The translations under genes and the position numbers were made by a program. Source: Apostichopus japonicus (Eukaryota; Echinodermata; Holothuroidea; Aspidochirotida; Stichopodidae). From it: 64,000 nucleotides of DNA. The stretch spans positions 17,623,521 to 17,687,520 of the forward strand of contig NC_092562.1 of the NCBI RefSeq assembly GCF_037975245.1, written 5' to 3'. The notes beneath the pieces were generated by a model, which saw only the letters and a program-made list of their open reading frames with translations, searched no databases and was not told the DNA's origin. This document shows, one piece after another, positions 39,030-52,080 of the stretch. Each line of letters starts with the position of its first letter. Position 1 is the first letter of the stretch.

Positions 39030-42000
39030 CGTCTTTTGCCGATCTTTGACAGCAAGTGCCTACACGGGGAGCTGTAAGTATTAGTTAATCCACCTAATAT
39101 CTCAGTCCATACAGTGGCGCGATGGCTTTGCGCACTGTACGAGCTAATGATCGAGACTCTCTTTTGCATCCGTTGTTCGAACCCCGGGTGATGACGTCTT
39201 TTACAGCAAGTGCCTACACGGGGAGCTGTAAGTATTAGTTAATCCACCTAATATCTCAGTCCATACAGTGGCGCGATGGCTTGGCGCACTGTACGAGCTG
39301 ACGATCGAGACTCTCTTTTGCATCCGTGGTTCGAACCCCGGGTGATGACGTCTTTTACAGCAAGTGCCTACACGGGGAGCTGTAAGTATTAGTTAATCCA
39401 CCTAATATCTCAGTCCATACAGTGGCGCGATGGCTTGGCGCACTGTACGAGCTGATGATCGAGACTCTCTTTTGCATCCGTGGTTCGAACCCCGGGTGAT
39501 GACGTCTTTTACAGCAAATGCCTACACGGGGAGCTGTAAGTATTAGTTAATCCACCTAATATCTCAGTCCATACCGTGGCGCGATGGCTTGGCGCACTGT
39601 ACGAGCTGATGATCGAGACTCTCTTTTGCATCCGTGGTTCGAACCCCGGGTGATGACGTCTTTTGCCGATCTTTTACAGCAAGTGCCTACACGGGGAGCT
39701 GTAAGTATTAGTTAATCCACTTAATATCTCAGTCCATACAGTGGCGCGATGGCTTGGCGAACTGTACGAGCTGATGATCGAGACTGTCTTTTGCATCCGT
39801 GGTTCGAACCCCGGGTGATGACGTCCTTTGCCGATCTTTTACAGCAAGTGCCTACACGGGGAGCTGTAAGTATTAGTTAATCCACCTAATATCTCAGTCC
39901 ATACAGTGGCGCGATGGCTTGGCGCACTGTACGAGCTGATGATCGAGACTCTCTTTTGCATCCGTGGTTCGAACCCCGGGTGATGACGTCTTTTACAGCA
40001 AATGCCTACACGGGGAGCTGTAAGTATTAGTTAATCCACCTAATATCTCAGTCCATACAGTGGCGCGATGGCTTGGCGCACTGTACGAGCTGATGATCGC
40101 GACTCTCTTTTGCATCCGTGGCTCGAACCCCGGGTGATGACGTCTTTTGCCGATCTTTTACAGCAAGTGCCTACACGGGGAGCTGTAAGTATTAGTTAAT
40201 CCACCTAATATCTCAGTCCATACAGTGGCGCGATGGCTGGGCGCACTGTACGAGCTGATGATCGAGACTCTCTTTTGCATCCGTGGTTCGAACCCCGGGT
40301 GATGACGTCTTTTGCCGATCTTTTACAGCAAGTGCCTACACGGGGAGCTGTAAGTATTAGTTAATCCACCTAATATCTCAGTCCATACAGTGGCGCGATG
40401 GCTTGGCGCACTATACCAGCTGATGATCGAGACTCTCTTTTGCATCCGTTGTTCGAACCCCGGGTGATGACGTCTTTTACAGCAAGTGCCTACACGGGGA
40501 GCTGTAAGTATTAGTTAATCCACCTAATATCTCAGTCCATACAGTGGCGCGATGGCTTGGCGCACTGTACGAGCTGATGATCGAGACTCTCTTTTGCATC
40601 CGTGGTTCGAACCCCGGGTGATGACGTCTTTTACAGCAAATGCCTACACGGGGAGCTGTAAGTATTAGTTAATCCACCTAATATCTCAGTCCATACAGTG
40701 GCGCGATGGCTTGGCGCACTGTACGAGCTGATGATCGAGACTCTCTTTTGCATCCGTGGTTCGAACCCCGGGTGATGACGTCTTTTACAGCAAATGCCTA
40801 CACGGGGAGCTGTAAGTATTAGTTAATCCACCTAATATCTCAGTCCATACAGTGGCGCGATGGCTTGGCGCACTGTACGAGCTGATGATCGAGACTCTCT
40901 TTTGCATCCGTGGTTCGAACCCCGGGTGATGACGTCTTTTGCCGATCTTTTACAGCAAGTGCCTACACGGGGAGCTGTAAGTATTAGTTAATCCACCTAA
41001 TATCTCAGTCCATACAGTGGCGCGATGGCTTGGCGCACTGTACGAGCTCATGATCGAGACTCTCTTTTGCATCCGTGGTTCGAACCCCGGGTGATGACGT
41101 CTTTTACAGCAAATGCCTACACGGGGAGCTGTAAGTATTAGTTAATCCACCTAATATCTCAGTCCATACAGTGGCGCGATGGCTTGGCGCACTGTACGAG
41201 CTCATGATCGAGACTCTCTTTTGCATCCGTGGTTCGAACCCCGGGTGATGACGTCTTTTGCCGATCTTTTACAGCAAGTGCCTACACGGGGAGCTGTAAG
41301 TATTAGTTAATCCACCTAATATCTCAGTCCATGCTGTGGCGCGATGGCTTGGCGCACTGTACGAGCTGATGATCGAGACTCTCTTTTGCATCCGTGGTTC
41401 GAACCCCGGGTGATGACGTCTTTTGCCGATCTTTTACAGCAAGTGCCTACACGAGGAGCTGTAAGTATTAGTTAATCCACCTAATATCTCAGTCCATACA
41501 GTGGCGCGATGGCTTGGCGCACTGTACGAGCTGATGATCGAGACTCTCTTTTGCCTCCGTGGTTCGAACCCCGGGTGATGACGTCTTTTACAGCAAGTGC
41601 CTACACGGGGAGCTGTAAGTATTAGTTAATCCACCTAATATCTCAGTCCATACAGTGGCGCGATGGCTTGGCGCACTGTACGAGCTGATGATCGAGACTC
41701 TCTTTTGCATCCGTGGTTCGAACCCCGGGTGATGACGTCTTTTACAGCAAGTGCCTACACGGGGAGCTGTAAGTATTAGTTAATCCACCTAATATCTCAG
41801 TCCATACAGTGGCGCGATGGCTTGGCGCACTGTACGAGCTGATGATCGAGACTCTCTTTTGCATCCGTGGTTCGAACCCCGGGTGATGACGTCTTTTGCC
41901 GATCTTTTACAGCAAGTGCCTACACGGGGAGCTGTAAGTATTAGTTAATCCACCTAATATCTCAGTCCATACAGTGGCGCGATGGCTTGGCGCACTGTAC

Positions 42001-44000
42001 GAGCTGATGATCGAGACTCTCTTTTGCATCCGTGGTTCGAACCCCGGGTGATGACGTCTTTTGCCGATCTTTTACAGCAAGTGCCTACACGGGGAGCTGT
42101 AAGTATTAGTTAATCCACTTAATATCTCAGTCCATACAGTGGCGCGATGGCTTGGCGAACTGTACGAGCTGATGATCGAGACTGTCTTTTGCATCCGTGG
42201 TTCGAACCCCGGGTGATGACGTCCTTTGCCGATCTTTTACAGCAAGTGCCTACACGGGGAGCTGTAAGTATTAGTTAATCCACCTAATATCTCAGTCCAT
42301 ACAGTGGCGCGATGGCTTGGCGCACTGTACGAGCTGATGATCGAGACTCTCTTTTGCATCCGTGGTTCGAACCCCGGGTGATGACGTCTTTTACAGCAAA
42401 TGCCTACACGGGGAGCTGTAAGTATTAGTTAATCCACCTAATATCTCAGTCCATACAGTGGCGCGATGGCTTGGCGCACTGTACGAGCTGATGATCGCGA
42501 CTCTCTTTTGCATCCGTGGCTCGAACCCCGGGTGATGACGTCTTTTGCCGATCTTTTACAGCAAGTGCCTACACGGGGAGCTGTAAGTATTAGTTAATCC
42601 ACCTAATATCTCAGTCCATACAGTGGCGCGATGGCTGGGCGCACTGTACGAGCTGATGATCGAGACTCTCTTTTGCATCCGTGGTTCGAACCCCGGGTGA
42701 TGACGTCTTTTGCCGATCTTTTACAGCAAGTGCCTACACGGGGAGCTGTAAGTATTAGTTAATCCACCTAATATCTCAGTCCATACAGTGGCGCGATGGC
42801 TTGGCGCACTATACGAGCTGATGATCGAGACTGTCTTTTGCATCCGTGGTTCGAACCCCGGGTGATGACGTCTTTTGCCGATCTTTTACAGCAAGTGCCT
42901 ACACGGGGAGCTGTAAGTATTAGTTAATCCACCTAATATCTCAGTCCATACAGTGGCGCGATGGCTTGGCGCACTGTACGAGCTAATGATCGAGACTCTC
43001 TTTTGCGTCCGTTGTTCGAACCCCGGGTGATGACGTCTTTTACAGCAAGTGCCTACACGGGGAGCTGTAAGTATTAGTTAATCCACCTAATATCTCAGTC
43101 CATACAGTGGCGCGATGGCTTGGCGCACTGTACGAGCTGATGATCGAGACTCTCTTTTGCATCCGTGGTTCGAACCCCGGGTGATGACGTCTTTTACAGC
43201 AAATGCCTACACGGGGAGCTGTAAGTATTAGTTAATCCACCTAATATCTCAGTCCATACAGTGGCGCGATGGCTTGGCGCACTGTACGAGCTGATGATCG
43301 AGACTCTCTTTTGCATCCGTGGTTCGAACCCCGGGTGATGACGTCTTTTACAGCAAATGCCTCCACGGGGAGCTGTAAGTATTAGTTAATCCACCTAATA
43401 TCTCAGTCCATACAGTGGCGCGATGGCTTGGCGCACTGTACGAGCTGATGATCGAGACTCTCTTTTGCATCCGTGGCTCGAACCCCGGGTGATGACGTCT
43501 TTTGCCGATCTTTTACAGCAAGTGCCTACACGGGGAGCTGTAAGTATTAGTTAATCCACCTAATATATCAGTCCATACAGTGGCGCGATTGCTTGGCGCA
43601 CTGTACGAGCTCATGATCGAGACTCTCTTTTGCATCCGTGGTTCGAACCCCGGGTGATGACGTCTTTTACAGCAAATGCCTACACGGGGAGCTGTAAGTA
43701 TTAGTTAATCCACCTAATATCTCAGTCCATACAGTGGCGCGATGGCTTGGCGCACTGTACGAGCTCATGATCGAGACTCTCTTTTGCATCCGTGGTTCGA
43801 ACCCCGGGTGATGACGTCTTTTGCCGATCTTTTACAGCAAGTGCCTACACGGGGAGCTGTAAGTATTAGTTAATCCACCTAATATCTCAGTCCATACAGT
43901 GGCGCGATGGCTTGGCGCACTGTACGAGCTGATGATCGAGACTCTCTTTTGCATCAGTGGTTCGAACCCCGGGTGATGACGTCTTTTGCCGATCTTTTAC
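39030..44000 (+). repeat. Satellite block with a 2398-bp higher-order repeat
   Basis: GGCTTGGCGA, linked to GACTGTCTTTTGC and GTCCTTTGCC, occurs at 39751 and 42149. CGATGGCTGG occurs at 40231 and 42629, and GATCGCGACTC near 40097 and 42495. All are 2398 bp apart, which equals 15 monomers (eight L, seven S). A group of CGAGGAGCTG plus TTGCCTCCG units near 41450-41560 repeats the pattern seen at 35527, 37121 and 45302. GAGCTCATGATCG marks units near 41048, 41200, 43610 and 43764. Confidence 0.82.
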
Positions 44001-46122
44001 AGCAAGTGCCTACAAGGTTAGCTGTAAGTATTAGTTAATCCACCTAATATCTTAGTCCATACAGTGGCGCGATGGCTTGGCGCACTGTACGAGCTGATGA
44101 TCGAGACTCTCTTTTGCATCCGTGGTTCGAACCCCGGGTGATGACGTCCTTTGCCGATCTTTTACAGCAAGTGCCTACACGGGGAGCTGTAAGTATTAGT
44201 TAATCCACCTAATATCTCAGTCCATACAGTGGCGCGATGGCTTGGCGCACTGTACGAGCTGATGATCGAGACTCTCTTTTGCATCCGTGGTTCGAACCCC
44301 GGGTGATGACGTCTTTTGCCGATCTTTTACAGGAAGTGCCTACAAGGGGAGCTGTAAGTATTAGTTAATCCACTTAATATCTCAGTCCATACAGTGGCGC
44401 GATGGCTTGGCGCACTGTACGAGCTGATGATCGAGACTCTCTTTTGCATCCGTGGTTCGAACCCCGGGTGATGACGTCTTTTACAGCAAGTGCCTACACG
44501 GGGAGCTGTAAGTATTAGTTAATCCACCTAATATCTCAGTCCATACAGTGGCGCGATGGCTTGGCGCACTGTACGAGCTGATGATCGAGACTCTCTTTTG
44601 CATCCGTGGTTCGAACCCCGGGTGATGACGTCTTTTACAGCAAGTGCCTACACGGGGAGCTGTAAGTATTAGTTAATCCACCTAATATCTCAGTCCATAC
44701 AGTGGCGCGATGGCTTGGCGCACTGCACGAGCTGATGATCGAGACTCTCTTTTGCATCCGTGGTTCGAACCCCGGGTGATGACGTCTTTTGCCGATCTTT
44801 TACAGCAAGTGCCTACACGGGGAGCTGTAAGTATTAGTTAATCCACCTAATATCTCAGTCCATACAGTGGCGCGATGGCTTGGCGCACTGTACGAGCTGA
44901 TGATCGAGACTCTCTTTTGCATCCGTGGTTCGAACCCCGGGTGATGACGTCTTTTACAGCAAGTGCCTACACGGGGAGCTGTAAGTATTAGTTAATCCAC
45001 CTAATATCTCAGTCCATACAGTGGCGCGATGGCTTGGCGCACTGTACGAGCTGATGATCGAGACTCTCTTTTGCATCCGTGGTTCGAACCCCGGGTGATG
45101 ACGTCTTTTGCCGATCTTTTACAGCAAGTGCCTACACGGGGAGCTGTAAGTATTAGTTAATCCACCTAATATCTCAGTCCATACAGTGGCGCGATGGCTT
45201 GGCGCACTGTACGAGCTGATGATCGAGACTCTCTTTTGCATCCGTGGTTCGAACCCCGGGTGATGACGTCTTTTGCCGATCTTTTACAGCAAGTGCCTAC
45301 ACGAGGAGCTGTAAGTATTAGTTAATCCACCTAATATCTCAGTCCATACAGTGGCGCGATGGCTTGGCGCACTGTACGAGCTGATGATCGAGACTCTCTT
45401 TTGCCTCCGTGGTTCGAACCCCGGGTGATGACGTCTTTTACAGCAAGTGCCTACACGGGGAGCTGTAAGTATTAGTTAATCCACCTAATATCTCAGTCCA
45501 TACAGTGGCGCGATGGCTTGGCGCACTGTACGAGCTGATGATCGAGACTCTCTTTTGCATCCGTGGTTCGAACCCCGGGTGATGACGTCTTTTACAGCAA
45601 GTGCCTACACGGGGAGCTGTAAGTATTAGTTAATCCACCTAATATCTCAGTCCATACAGTGGCGCGATGGCTTGGCGCACTGTACGAGCTGATGATCGAG
45701 ACTCTCTTTTGCCTCCGTGGTTCGAACCCCGGGTGATGACGTCTTTTACAGCAAGTGCCTACACGGGGAGCTGTAAGTATTAGTTAATCCACCTAATATC
45801 TCAGTCCATACAGTGGCGCGATGGCTTGGCGCACTGTACGAGCTGATGATCGAGACTCTCTTTTGCATCCGTGGTTTGAACCCCGGGTGATGACGTCTTT
45901 TGTCGATCTTTTACAGCAAGTGCCTACAAGGGGAGCTGTAAGTATTAGTTAATCCACCTAATATCTCAGTCCATACAGTGGCGCGATGGCTTGGCGCACT
46001 GTACGAGCTGATGATCGAGACTCTCTTTTGCATCCGTGGTTCGAACCCCGGGTGATGACGTCTTTTGCCGATCTTTTACAGCAAGTGCCTACACGGGGAG
46101 CTGTAAGTATTAGTTAATCCAC

Positions 46123-46167
46123 ACAGCAAGTGCCTACACGGGGAGCTGTAAGTATTAGTTAATCCAC
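46123..46167 (+). repeat. 45-bp partial monomer next to the LINE insertion, right copy
   Basis: This matches the partial unit at 38261-38305 but starts ACAG rather than TCAG. It lies immediately before the unit carrying the second retrotransposon copy, which confirms that partial monomer and insertion were duplicated together. Confidence 0.85.
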
Positions 46168-46172
46168 ACAGC

Positions 46173-46302
46173 AAGTGCCTTTTCTTCATGGGAGTCTTCT
46201 GTTTTGTTAAGCCAGCATAGGCTTTTCAGAAGACTTCCATTCACATTGTAATATTTATGTGAAAAAACAAATAAATGAATGAATGAATGAATGAAAGTGC
46301 CT
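46173..46302 (+). mobile_element. LINE-like 3' end, copy 2, including target-site duplications
   Basis: The foreign 114 bp at 46181-46294 repeats copy 1 at a distance of exactly 7862 bp, with the same stem-loop, AATAAA and ATGA-repeat tail. AAGTGCCT at 46173-46180 and 46295-46302 forms the same target-site duplication. Identical breakpoints and flanks mean this is a segmental copy of the first insertion (or the reverse), not a second retrotransposition. Confidence 0.78.
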
Positions 46303-46504
46303 ACACGGGGAGCTGTAAGTATTAGTTAATCCACCTAATATCTCAGTCCATACAGTGGCGCGATGGCTTGGCGCACTGTACGAGCTGATGATCGAGACTC
46401 TCTTTTGCATCCGTGGTTCGAACCCCGGGTGATGACGTCTTTTACAGCAAGTGCCTACACGGGGAGCTGTAAGTATTAGTTAATCCACCTAATATCTCAG
46501 TCCA

Positions 46505-46527
46505 TACAGTGGACTGATCGAGACTCT
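46505..46527 (+). repeat. Monomer with a 28-bp internal deletion removing the A-box, right copy
   Basis: CAGTGGACTGATCGAG near 46512 carries the same deletion as the unit near 38650. It keeps consensus CATACAG, so the T in the left copy is a later private change. Confidence 0.85.
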
Positions 46528-46889
46528 CTTTTGCATCCGTGGTTCGAACCCCGGGTGATGACGTCTTTTGCCGATCTTTTACAGCAAGTGCCTACACGGG
46601 GAGCTGTAAGTATTAGTTAATCCACCTAATATCTCAGTCCATACAGTGGCGCGATGGCTTGGCGCACTGTACGAGCTGATGATCGAGACTCTCTTTTGCA
46701 TCCGTGGTTCGAACCCCGGGTGATGACGTCTTTTGTCGATCTTTTACAGCAAGTGCCTAAACGGGGAGCTGTAAGTATTAGTTAATCCACCTAATATCTC
46801 AGTCCATACAGTGGCGCGATGGCTTGGCGCACTGTACGAGCTGATGATCGAGACTCTCTTTTGCATCCGTGGTTCGAAACCCGGGTGAT

Positions 46890-48150
46890 GACGTCTTTTG
46901 CCGATCTTTTACAGCAAGTGCCTACACGGGGAGCTGTAAGTATTAGTTAATCCACCTAATATCTCAGTCCATACAGTGGCGCGATGGCTTGGCGCACTGT
47001 ACGAGCTGATGATCGAGACTCTCTTTTGCATCCGTGGTTCGAACCCCGGGTGATGACGTCTTTTGCCGATCTTTTACAGCAAGTGCCTACACGGGGAGCT
47101 GTAAGTATTAGTTAATCCACCTAATATCTCAGTCCATACAGTGGCGCGATGGCTTGGCGCACTGTACGAGCTGATGATCGAGACTCTCTTTTGCATCCGT
47201 GGTTCGAACCCCGGGTGATGACGTCTTTTACAGCAAATGCCTACACGGGGAGCTGTAAGTATTAGTTAATCCACCTAATATCTCAGTCCATACAGTGGCG
47301 CGATGGCTTGGCGCACTGTACGAGCTGATGATCGAGACTCTCTTTTGCATCCGTGGTTCGAACCCCGTGTGATGACGTCTTTTGCCGATCTTTTACAGCA
47401 AGTGCCTACACGGGGAGCTGTAAGTATTAGTTAATCCACCTAATATCTCAGTCCATACAGTGGCGCGATGGCTTGGCGCACTGTACGATCTGATTATCGA
47501 GACTCTCTTTTGCATCCGTGGTTCGAACCCCGGGTGATGACGTCTTTTGCCGATCTTTTACAGCAAGTGCCTACACGGGGAGCTGTAAGTATTAGTTAAT
47601 CCACCTAATATCTCAGTCCATACCGTGGCGCGATGGCTTGGCGCACTGTACGAGCTGATGATCGAGACTCTCTTTTGCATCCGTGGTTCGAACCCCGGGT
47701 GATGACGTCTTTTACAGCAAGTGCCTACACGGGGAGCTGTAAGTATTAGTTAATCCACCTAATATCTCAGTCCATACAGTGGCGCGATGGCTTGGCGCAC
47801 TGTACGAGCTGATGATCGAGACTCTCTTTTGCATCCGTGGTTCGAACCCCGGGTGATGACGTCTTTTGCCGATCTTTTACAGCAAGTGCCTACACGGGGA
47901 GCTGTAAGTATTAGTTAATCCACCTAATATCTCAGTCCATACAGTGGCGCGATGGCTTGGCGCACTGTACGAGCTGATGATCGAGACTCTCTTTTGCATC
48001 CGTGGTTCGAACCCAGGGTGATGACGTCTTTTACAGCAAATGCCTACACGGGGAGCTGTAAGTATTAGTTAATCCACCTAATATCTCAGTCCATACAGTG
48101 GCGCGATGGCTTGGCGCACTGTACGAGCTGATGATCGAGACTCTCTTTTG
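46890..48150 (+). repeat. Ordinary mixed L/S satellite
   Basis: These are plain monomers. GTACGATCTGATTATCG near 47485 is also present in the 7117-bp repeat (near 55592 and 62709). CATACCGTGG near 47620 is shared with 39570. Single-base private changes include CCCCGTGTGATG near 47365 and ACCCAGGG near 48013. Nothing non-satellite is seen. Confidence 0.9.
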
Positions 48151-51054
48151 CATCCCTGGTTCGAACCCCGGGTGATGACGTCTTTTGCCGATCTTTTACA
48201 GCAAGTGCCTACACGGGGAGCTGTAAGTATTAGTTAATCCACCTAATATCTCAGTCCATACAGTGGCGCGATGGCTTGGCGCACTGTACGAGCTGATGAT
48301 CGAGACTCTCTTTTGCATCCGTGGTTCGAACCCCGGGTGATGACGTCTTTTACAGCAAATGCCTACACGGGGAGCTGTAAGTATTAGTTAATCCACCTAA
48401 TATCTCAGTCGATACAGTGGCGCGATGGCTTGGCGTACTGTACGAGCTGATGATCGAGACTCTCTTTTGCATCCGTGGTTCAAACCCCGGGTGATGACGT
48501 CTTTTGCCGATCTTTTACAGCAAGTGCCTACACGGGGAGCTGTAAGTATTAGTTAATCGACCTAATATATCAGTCCATACAGTGGCGCGATGGCTTGGCG
48601 CACTGTACGAGCTGATTATCGAGACTCTCTTTTGCATCCGTGGTTCGAACCCCGGGTGATGACGTCTTTTGCCGATCTTTTACAGCAAGTGCCTACACGG
48701 GGAGCTGTAAGTATTAGTTAATCCACCTAATATCTCAGTCCATACAGTGGCGCGATGGCTTGGCGCACTGTACGAGCTGATGATCGAGACTCTCTTTTGC
48801 ATCCGTGGTTCGAACCCCGGGTGATGACGTCTTTTGCCGATCTTTTACAGCAAATGCCTACACGGGGAGCTTTAAGTATTAGTTAATCCACCTAATATCT
48901 CAGTCCATACAGTGGCGCGATGGCTTGGCGCACTGTACGAGCTGATGATCGAGACTCTCTTTTGCATCCGTGGTTCGAACCCCGGGTGATGACGTCTTTT
49001 ACAGCAAATGCCTACACGGGGAGCTGTAAGTATTAGTTAATCCACCTAATATCTCAGTCCATACAGTGGCGCGATGGCTTGGCGCACTGTACGAGCTGAT
49101 GATCGAGACTCTCTTTTGCATCCGTGGTTCGAACCCCGGGTGATGACGTATTTTGCCGATCTTTTACAGCAAGTGCCTAAACGGGGAGCTGTAAGTATTA
49201 GTTAATCCACCTAATATCTCAGTCCATACAGTGGCGCGATGGCTTGGCGCACTGTACGAGCTGATGATCGAGACTCTCTTTTGCATCCGTGGTTCGAACC
49301 CCGGGTGATGACGTCTTTTGCCGATCTTTTACAGCAAGTGCCTACACGGGGAGCTGTAAGTATTAGTTAATCCACCTAATATCTCAGTCCATACAGTGGC
49401 GCGATGGCTTGGCGCACTGTACGAGCTGATGATCGAGACTCTCTTTTGCATCCGTGGTTCGAACCCCGGGTGATGACGTCTTTTACAGCAAGTGCCTACA
49501 CGGGGAGCTGTAAGTATTAGTTAATCCACCTAATATCTCAGTCCATACAGTGGCGCGATGGCTTGGCGCACTGTACGAGCTGATGATCGAGACTCTCTTT
49601 TGCATCCCTGGTTCGAACCCCGGGTGATGACGTCTTTTGCCGATCTTTTACAGCAAGTGCCTACACGGGGAGCTGTAAGTATTAGTTAATCCACCTAATA
49701 TCTCAGTCCATACAGTGGCGCGATGGCTTGGCGCACTGTACGAGCTGATGATCGAGACTCTCTTTTGCATCCGTGGTTCGAACCCCGGGTGATGACGTCT
49801 TTTACAGCAAATGCCTACACGGGGAGCTGTAAGTATTAGTTAATCCACCTAATATCTCAGTCGATACAGTGGCGCGATGGCTTGGCGTACTGTACGAGCT
49901 GATGATCGAGACTCTCTTTTGCATCCGTGGTTCAAACCCCGGGTGATGACGTCTTTTGCCGATCTTTTACAGCAAGTGCCTACACGGGGAGCTGTAAGTA
50001 TTAGTTAATCGACCTAATATATCAGTCCATACAGTGGCGCGATGGCTTGGCGCACTGTACGAGCTGATTATCGAGACTCTCTTTTGCATCCGTGGTTCGA
50101 ACCCCGGGTGATGACGTCTTTTGCCGATCTTTTACAGCAAGTGCCTACACGGGGAGCTGTAAGTATTAGTTAATCCACCTAATATCTCAGTCCATACAGT
50201 GGCGCGATGGCTTGGCGCACTGTACGAGCTGATGATCGAGACTCTCTTTTGCATCCGTGGTTCGAACCCCGGGTGATGACGTCTTTTGCCGATCTTTTAC
50301 AGCAAATGCCTACACGGGGAGCTTTAAGTATTAGTTAATCCACCTAATATCTCAGTCCATACAGTGGCGCGATGGCTTGGCGCACTGTACGAGCTGATGA
50401 TCGAGACTCTCTTTTGCATCCGTGGTTCGAACCCCGGGTGATGACGTCTTTTACAGCAAATGCCTACACGGGGAGCTGTAAGTATTAGTTAATCCACCTA
50501 ATATCTCAGTCCATACAGTGGCGCGATGGCTTGGCGCACTGTACGAGCTGATGATCGAGACTCTCTTTTGCATCCGTGGTTCGAACCCCGGGTGATGACG
50601 TATTTTGCCGATCTTTTACAGCAAGTGCCTAAACGGGGAGCTGTAAGTATTAGTTAATCCACCTAATATCTCAGTCCATACAGTGGCGCGATGGCTTGGC
50701 GCACTGTACGAGCTGATGATCGAGACTCTCTTTTGCATCCGTGGTTCGAACCCCGGGTGATGACGTCTTTTGCCGATCTTTTACAGCAAGTGCCTACACG
50801 GGGAGCTGTAAGTATTAGTTAATCCACCTAATATCTCAGTCCATACAGTGGCGCGATGGCTTGGCGCACTGTACGAGCTGATGATCGAGACTCTCTTTTG
50901 CATCCGTGGTTCGAACCCCGGGTGATGACGTCTTTTACAGGAAGTGCCTACACGGGGAGCTGTAAGTATTAGTTAATCCACCTAATATCTCAGTCCATAC
51001 AGTGGCGCGATGGCTTGGCGCACTGTACGAGCTGATGATCGAGACTCTCTTTTG
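48151..51054 (+). repeat. Recent tandem duplication, 1452 bp (9 monomers)
   Basis: CATCCCTGG at 48151 and 49603, GATACAGTGG with GGCGTACTG and TTCAAACC at 48411 and 49863, and GACGTATTTTGCC at 49145 and 50597 are all exactly 1452 bp apart. TTAATCGACC..TATATCAG and GAGCTTTAAG follow the same spacing. The unit is six L plus three S. The two copies looked almost identical; the one clear private change noted was ACAGGAAG near 50940. Even single-base oddities are shared, so this is one of the youngest exchanges in the window. Confidence 0.88.
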
Positions 51055-52080
51055 CATCCGTGGTTCGAACCCCGGGTGATGACGTCTTTTGCCGATCTTT
51101 TACAGCAAGTGCCTACACGGGAAGCTGTAAGTATTAGTTAATCCATCTAATATCTCAGTCCATACAGTGGCGCGATGGCTTGGCGCACTGTACGAGCTGA
51201 TGATCGAGACTCTCTTTTGCATCCGTGGTTCGAACCCCGGGTGATGACGTCTTTTGCCGATCTTTTACAGCAAGTGCCTACAAGGGGAGCTGTAAGTATT
51301 AGTTAATCCACCTAATATCTCAGTCCATACAGTGGCGCGATGGCTTGGCGCACTGTACGAGCTGATGATCGACACTCTCTTATGCATAAGTGGTTCGAAC
51401 CCCGGGTGATGACGTCTTTTGCCGATCTTTTACAGCAAGTGCCTACACGGGAAGCTGTAAGTATTAGTTAATCCACCTAATATCTCAGTCCATACAGTGG
51501 CGCGATGGCTTGGCGCACTGTACGAGCTGATGATCGAGACTCTCTTTTGCATCCGTGGTTCGAACCCCGGGTGATGACGTCTTTTGCCGATCTTTTACAG
51601 CAAGTGCCTACAAGGGGAGCTGTAAGTATTAGTTAATCCACCTAATATCTCAGTCCATACAGTGGCGCGATGGCTTGGCGCACTGTACGAGCTGATGATC
51701 GAGACTATCTTTTGCATCCGTGGTTCGAACCCCGGGTGATGACGTCTTTTGCCGATGTTTTACAGCAAGTGCCTACACGGGGAGCTGTAAGTATTAGTTA
51801 ATCCACCTAATATCTCAGTCCATACACTGGCGCGATGGCTTGGCGCACTGTACGAGCTGATGATCGAGACTCTCTTTTGCATCCGTGGTTCGAACCCCGG
51901 GTGATTACGTCTTTTGCCGATCTTTTACAGCAAGTGCCTAAACGGGGAGCTGTAAGTATTAGTTAATCCACCTAATATCTCAGTCCATACAGTGGCGCGA
52001 TGGCTTGGCGTACTGTACGAGCTGATGATCGAGACTCTCTTTTGCATCCGTGGTTCGAACCCCGGGTGATGACGTCTTTT
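51055..52080 (+). repeat. L-only satellite run with GGGAAGCTG and CAAGGGGAG units
   Basis: All units are long and alternate between CACGGGAAGCTG and CTACAAGGGGAG forms with a step of about 330 bp (two L units). The same alternation returns near 53.9-54.2 kb and 61.0-61.3 kb. One unit near 51372-51392 is unusually mutated (GACACTC, TTATGCATAAG). Confidence 0.85.

Larger units (their letters stand above)
35020..39030 (+). repeat. Higher-order segment, left copy (partner at 44000-46890)
   Basis: AAGGTTAGCT at 35031 matches 44014 (offset 8983). CACTGCACGA at 36541 matches 44721 (8180). CGAGGAGCTG at 37121 matches 45302 (8181, after a one-base deletion near 36775 in the left copy). GGTTTGAACC at 38011 matches 45873 and TTGTCGATCT at 38871 matches 46733 (both 7862). 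The offset drops by 803 bp (five monomers) and then by 319 bp (one L plus one S), so the right copy is shorter by seven units. The segment contains the retrotransposon fragment and two rearranged monomers. Confidence 0.85.
44000..46890 (+). repeat. Higher-order segment, right copy (partner at 35020-39030)
   Basis: This is a shorter copy of the 35-39 kb segment. Its markers AAGGTTAGCT (44014), CACTGCACGA (44721), CGAGGAGCTG (45302), GGTTTGAACC (45873), the retrotransposon fragment (46181) and TTGTCGATCT (46733) come in the same order as in the left copy. Stepwise offset changes show five and then two monomers fewer than in the left copy. Homology ends near 46.9 kb: the left partner continues with TTTGACAGC, the right with plain consensus. 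Confidence 0.85.

Noticed and set aside
22638-39169. Minus-strand open reading frames of 63-95 codons starting MQKRVSIISSYS (22638-22913, 26651-26938, 30556-30843, 33460-33747, 34472-34663, 38882-39169)
   Set aside because: They are the satellite read backwards. A normal unit stops at TAA within GCTGTAA. Where ACAG is mutated (TTTGACAG, TTTAACAG), a 1-bp deletion shifts frame, or the unit is truncated, the frame runs into a second monomer because 165 is a multiple of three. There is no independent coding signal and no known domain.
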